Shown: in pieces, positions 4,592 through 6,730 of the stretch | Position numbering within the stretch: position 1 is the first letter of the stretch | Layout of the letters: each line of letters starts with the position of its first letter | Source of the DNA: an uncultured Paracoccus sp. | Lineage (GTDB): Bacteria; Pseudomonadota; Alphaproteobacteria; Rhodobacterales; Rhodobacteraceae | Assembly (NCBI GenBank): GCA_937859005.1 | Contig: CALLYR010000169.1 | Span: forward strand, 1 to 6,730 | Length of the DNA stretch: 6,730 nucleotides | Direction of reading: 5' to 3' | The notes under the pieces: model-generated | Databases searched by the model: none | Seen by the model: the letters and a program-made list of their open reading frames with translations, nothing else | What the model was told of the DNA's origin: nothing | Made by a program: the position numbers and the translations under genes

Positions 4592-6730
4592 ATGCGCCGC
4601 CTGTGGGCGGCGCTTCTGGCCTGCAGCGCCCTGGTTCCGGGCGCCGCCGCCGCGCAGTCGCTGCCCACGGACCCCAGCATCGTCGGCGGCGGTGCCACGA
4701 TCACCACCCCCCGCCCCAACGACATGCGCGTGGACCAGCACACCAACCGCGCCATCATCAACTGGAACAGCTTCGACATCGGCACGGACGCCTCGGTCCG
4801 GGTGGATCAGCCCGGGCGCAATTCGGCCCTGCTGAACCGCGTGACCGGCGACCGCCCGACCCGGATCGACGGCTTTCTGGGCGCGAACGGCCAGGTCTTC
4901 GTCGTCAACCGCAACGGCATCGTCGTGGGCCGCGACGGCCGGATCGCGACCGGGGGATTCGTCGGATCGTCGCTGGACATCTCGAACAAGGATTTCATGG
5001 CGGGCCGGCTGCGCTTTTCGGGCGACCGGCCCGGCCGCGTGGCGAACGAGGGTCGCATCGACATCATTCCGGGCGGCTATGCGGCGCTTCTGGGCGGGCA
5101 GGTCAGCAACAGCGGGGTGATCCGCGTGCCCCTGGGCTCGGTCGCGATGGGCGCGGGGCGGCGGGCGACCCTGAACCTGAACGGCAGGGATTTCCTGTCG
5201 GTCGCCCTGCCGCCCGAGCAGAGCGACGATCTGCAGGCCCTCGTCGAACAGCAGGGCCTGATCTCGGCCGATGGCGGCACGATCGAGATCAAGGCCGCGG
5301 CGGCGCGCGATGCCGCGCGCGACGTGATCAACCTGTCCGGCGTGACCGAGGCGAGGACCGTGTCGGGCCGATCTGGCCGCGTGGTGCTGGGCGGCGGCAA
5401 AGGCGGCACGGTCCGGGTGACGGGGCGCGTGCGTGCCACCGGCACCCGCAAGCCGGCGGCGGTGGCCCCTTCTTTGCGGATGACACGCTCGTCCCCTCCG
5501 GTGGCGCGGCCCCAGCGCGGCGGCGAGATCACCATCACCGGCAACCGGATCGAACTTGCCGGCGCGCTTCTGGATGCCAGCGGCACCGGCGGCGGCGGCC
5601 TGATCCGCATCGGGGGCGATTATCAGGGCAAGGGTCCCCTGTCCCATGCGCAACACACCTCGCTTGACGCAGGCACCCGCCTTGTCGCCGACGGCATCGG
5701 CCATGCCGATGGCGGGCGGATCATTGTCTGGTCGGATGTGTTGACCCATTTCGGCGGCAGCGTTTCGGTGCGCGGCGGCGACCGGGGGGGAAACGGCGGC
5801 TTTGCCGAGATTTCCAGCAAGGGCGATCTGGCGATCCGCAGTTCGGACGTGTTCCTTGCCGCCCCGAAGGGACAGGCCGGGACGGTTCTGTTCGACCCGC
5901 AGAGCTTCCGCATCGTCGATGCCGCGACCTACGATCCCGAAGCTCATCCCACCCATGTTCTTGACACGGTCATCTACGCACTGCTGGCGCGGTCGGGCAG
6001 CTATGTCCTTTCGACCGCAGGTGAAGGCGACGATGCGGGCGATATCGTGGTCGATACGCCGCTGAGCTTTACCTTTCCGCCTGGCGAGGGTCCGGCAGTC
6101 AACCGGTTTGCGCTGATCGCCTCGAACGACATCCTGATCAACAGGGCCATGTCCTGGGGCGGCCCCGGACAGGTGGCGCTGACCGCCGGGCGCGACATCA
6201 CCGTCGGCGGCGCCCTGACATGGAGCGGCGTCAACGGGCTGAACATCACCGCCGCAGACGCGATCGCGCTGAACGCGCCGGTCAGCGGCCCCGGCGGTAC
6301 CCTGGCCCTGCAGGCGCCGCTGGTCACGGCCACCGGCGGCGTCGCAGTCGACCGCTTCCGGCTGACCGGCCCATCGCAATGGCGCCAGAACGCCGCCACG
6401 CTGCCCGGCTTTTCCGCCGCCGATTTCGTCATCGATGACGACGCGGGCTTCCTGCGCGCACGAGGCGGGACCGGGACGGTTGCGGATCCCCATGTGATTG
6501 CGGATGTCTATGGGCTGCAGGGCATCGGCTCGGCCGGTCATGCGGGGGCGCATTACGCCCTGGGCGCGGATATCGCGGCGGCAGTCACGGGCGCGTGGAA
6601 CTTCGGCGCAGGCTTCCGGCCCATCGGCACGCCCGATGCCCCGTTCACGGGCAGCCTTGAGGGCGGGGACCATGCGATCACCGGGCTTGCCCAGACCCTC
6701 TTTGGCGGCACGGGCGGGCTGTTCGGGGTC
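4592..6730 (+). CDS. TpsA exoprotein/adhesin, N-terminal part (runs off right edge)
   Basis: Reading is open for 713 codons to the window end. The ATG at 4592 gives MRRLWAALLACSALVPGAAA, a signal peptide cut near Ala21/Gln22. ATGs at 4535 and 4544 are in frame, and AGGGAA (4521-4526) suits 4535. That extension would add a basic 19-residue lead and overlap TpsB by 53 nt, but it uses codons rare here (TCA, CGA, CCT, AGG). The TPS (haemagglutination activity) domain is about 25-280: INWNSFDIG (56-64), NSALLNRVTGDRPTRIDGFL (77-96), ANGQVFVVNRNGIVVG (98-113). The family usually has NPNGI. Gly-rich beta-helix follows: GGLIRIGGDYQGKG near 336-349, DGGRIIVWSD (373-382), RGGDRGGNGGFAEISSKG (394-411), AGTVLFDP (429-436). 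A GLUG-type start closes the window: YALGADI, WNFGAGFRPIGTPDAPFTG, HAITGL, GGLFGV (655-713). The product is a surface or released beta-helical adhesin exported by the TpsB just upstream. Residues 286-307 look frame-shifted (see findings). Confidence 0.93.
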   Translation, partial: MRRLWAALLACSALVPGAAAAQSLPTDPSIVGGGATITTPRPNDMRVDQHTNRAIINWNSFDIGTDASVRVDQPGRNSALLNRVTGDRPTRIDGFLGANGQVFVVNRNGIVVGRDGRIATGGFVGSSLDISNKDFMAGRLRFSGDRPGRVANEGRIDIIPGGYAALLGGQVSNSGVIRVPLGSVAMGAGRRATLNLNGRDFLSVALPPEQSDDLQALVEQQGLISADGGTIEIKAAAARDAARDVINLSGVTEARTVSGRSGRVVLGGGKGGTVRVTGRVRATGTRKPAAVAPSLRMTRSSPPVARPQRGGEITITGNRIELAGALLDASGTGGGGLIRIGGDYQGKGPLSHAQHTSLDAGTRLVADGIGHADGGRIIVWSDVLTHFGGSVSVRGGDRGGNGGFAEISSKGDLAIRSSDVFLAAPKGQAGTVLFDPQSFRIVDAATYDPEAHPTHVLDTVIYALLARSGSYVLSTAGEGDDAGDIVVDTPLSFTFPPGEGPAVNRFALIASNDILINRAMSWGGPGQVALTAGRDITVGGALTWSGVNGLNITAADAIALNAPVSGPGGTLALQAPLVTATGGVAVDRFRLTGPSQWRQNAATLPGFSAADFVIDDDAGFLRARGGTGTVADPHVIADVYGLQGIGSAGHAGAHYALGADIAAAVTGAWNFGAGFRPIGTPDAPFTGSLEGGDHAITGLAQTLFGGTGGLFGV

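Noticed and set aside
4613..4624. Possible lipobox (LLAC, Cys11) in the TpsA signal peptide
   Set aside because: The hydrophobic stretch before the Cys is too short, hydrophobic residues continue after it, and a standard AAAA/Q cleavage site follows.
4568..6673. A 701-codon open frame on the minus strand opposite the TpsA gene
   Set aside because: The translation is Arg/Ala/Gly/Asp-rich with no recognisable motif. The plus-strand frame has signal peptide, TPS and GLUG motifs throughout. Long antisense frames are common in GC-rich genes.

Overview
The window is high-GC DNA with strongly G/C-biased third codon positions. It fits an alphaproteobacterium of the Rhodobacterales type (Paracoccus-like). 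This is inferred from codon style and protein families only. No RNA gene, CRISPR array, insertion sequence or attachment site is visible. Coding density is very high, and the only sizeable gap between genes is about 100 bp.

Left half (positions 1 to about 2083, minus strand): a tightly packed three-gene operon reading towards the left edge. In transcription order it encodes a PP2C-type protein phosphatase, a membrane-anchored M15-family peptidoglycan peptidase, and the first 118 residues of a helical protein whose spacing of conserved positions resembles the DotU/TssL (ImpK) family. The first two genes are 1 nt apart and the last two overlap by 4 nt (GTGA). A PP2C phosphatase beside a TssL-like protein recalls the PppA/TssL neighbourhood of type VI secretion clusters, and the M15 enzyme could be a local wall-opening hydrolase. 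That functional reading is inference and depends on sequence beyond the left edge.

Right half (2121 to 6730, plus strand): a secreted OmpA-like peptidoglycan-binding protein, then a two-partner secretion (type Vb) pair. The pair is an outer-membrane TpsB transporter (signal peptide, two POTRA-like segments, C-terminal barrel ending in Phe) and the N-terminal 713 residues of its TpsA exoprotein/adhesin. TpsA runs off the right edge. It shows a signal peptide, a TPS (haemagglutination activity) domain, a Gly-rich beta-helix section, and the start of a GLUG-type region. TpsB and TpsA are nearly contiguous (4 nt between stop and ATG, or overlapping if an upstream ATG is used).

The divergent junction around 2068-2133 holds a good sigma70-like promoter for the plus-strand genes. 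It overlaps the proposed first codons of the phosphatase, so the phosphatase start is uncertain.

Points that stand out: (i) TpsB lacks the family's VRGY/F signature and has Leu-Ser-Ala-Phe at the equivalent place; (ii) TpsA residues 286-307 look as if they are read out of the ancestral frame between two C-runs; (iii) cell-envelope and possible type VI secretion genes lie back to back with a TPS adhesin locus.
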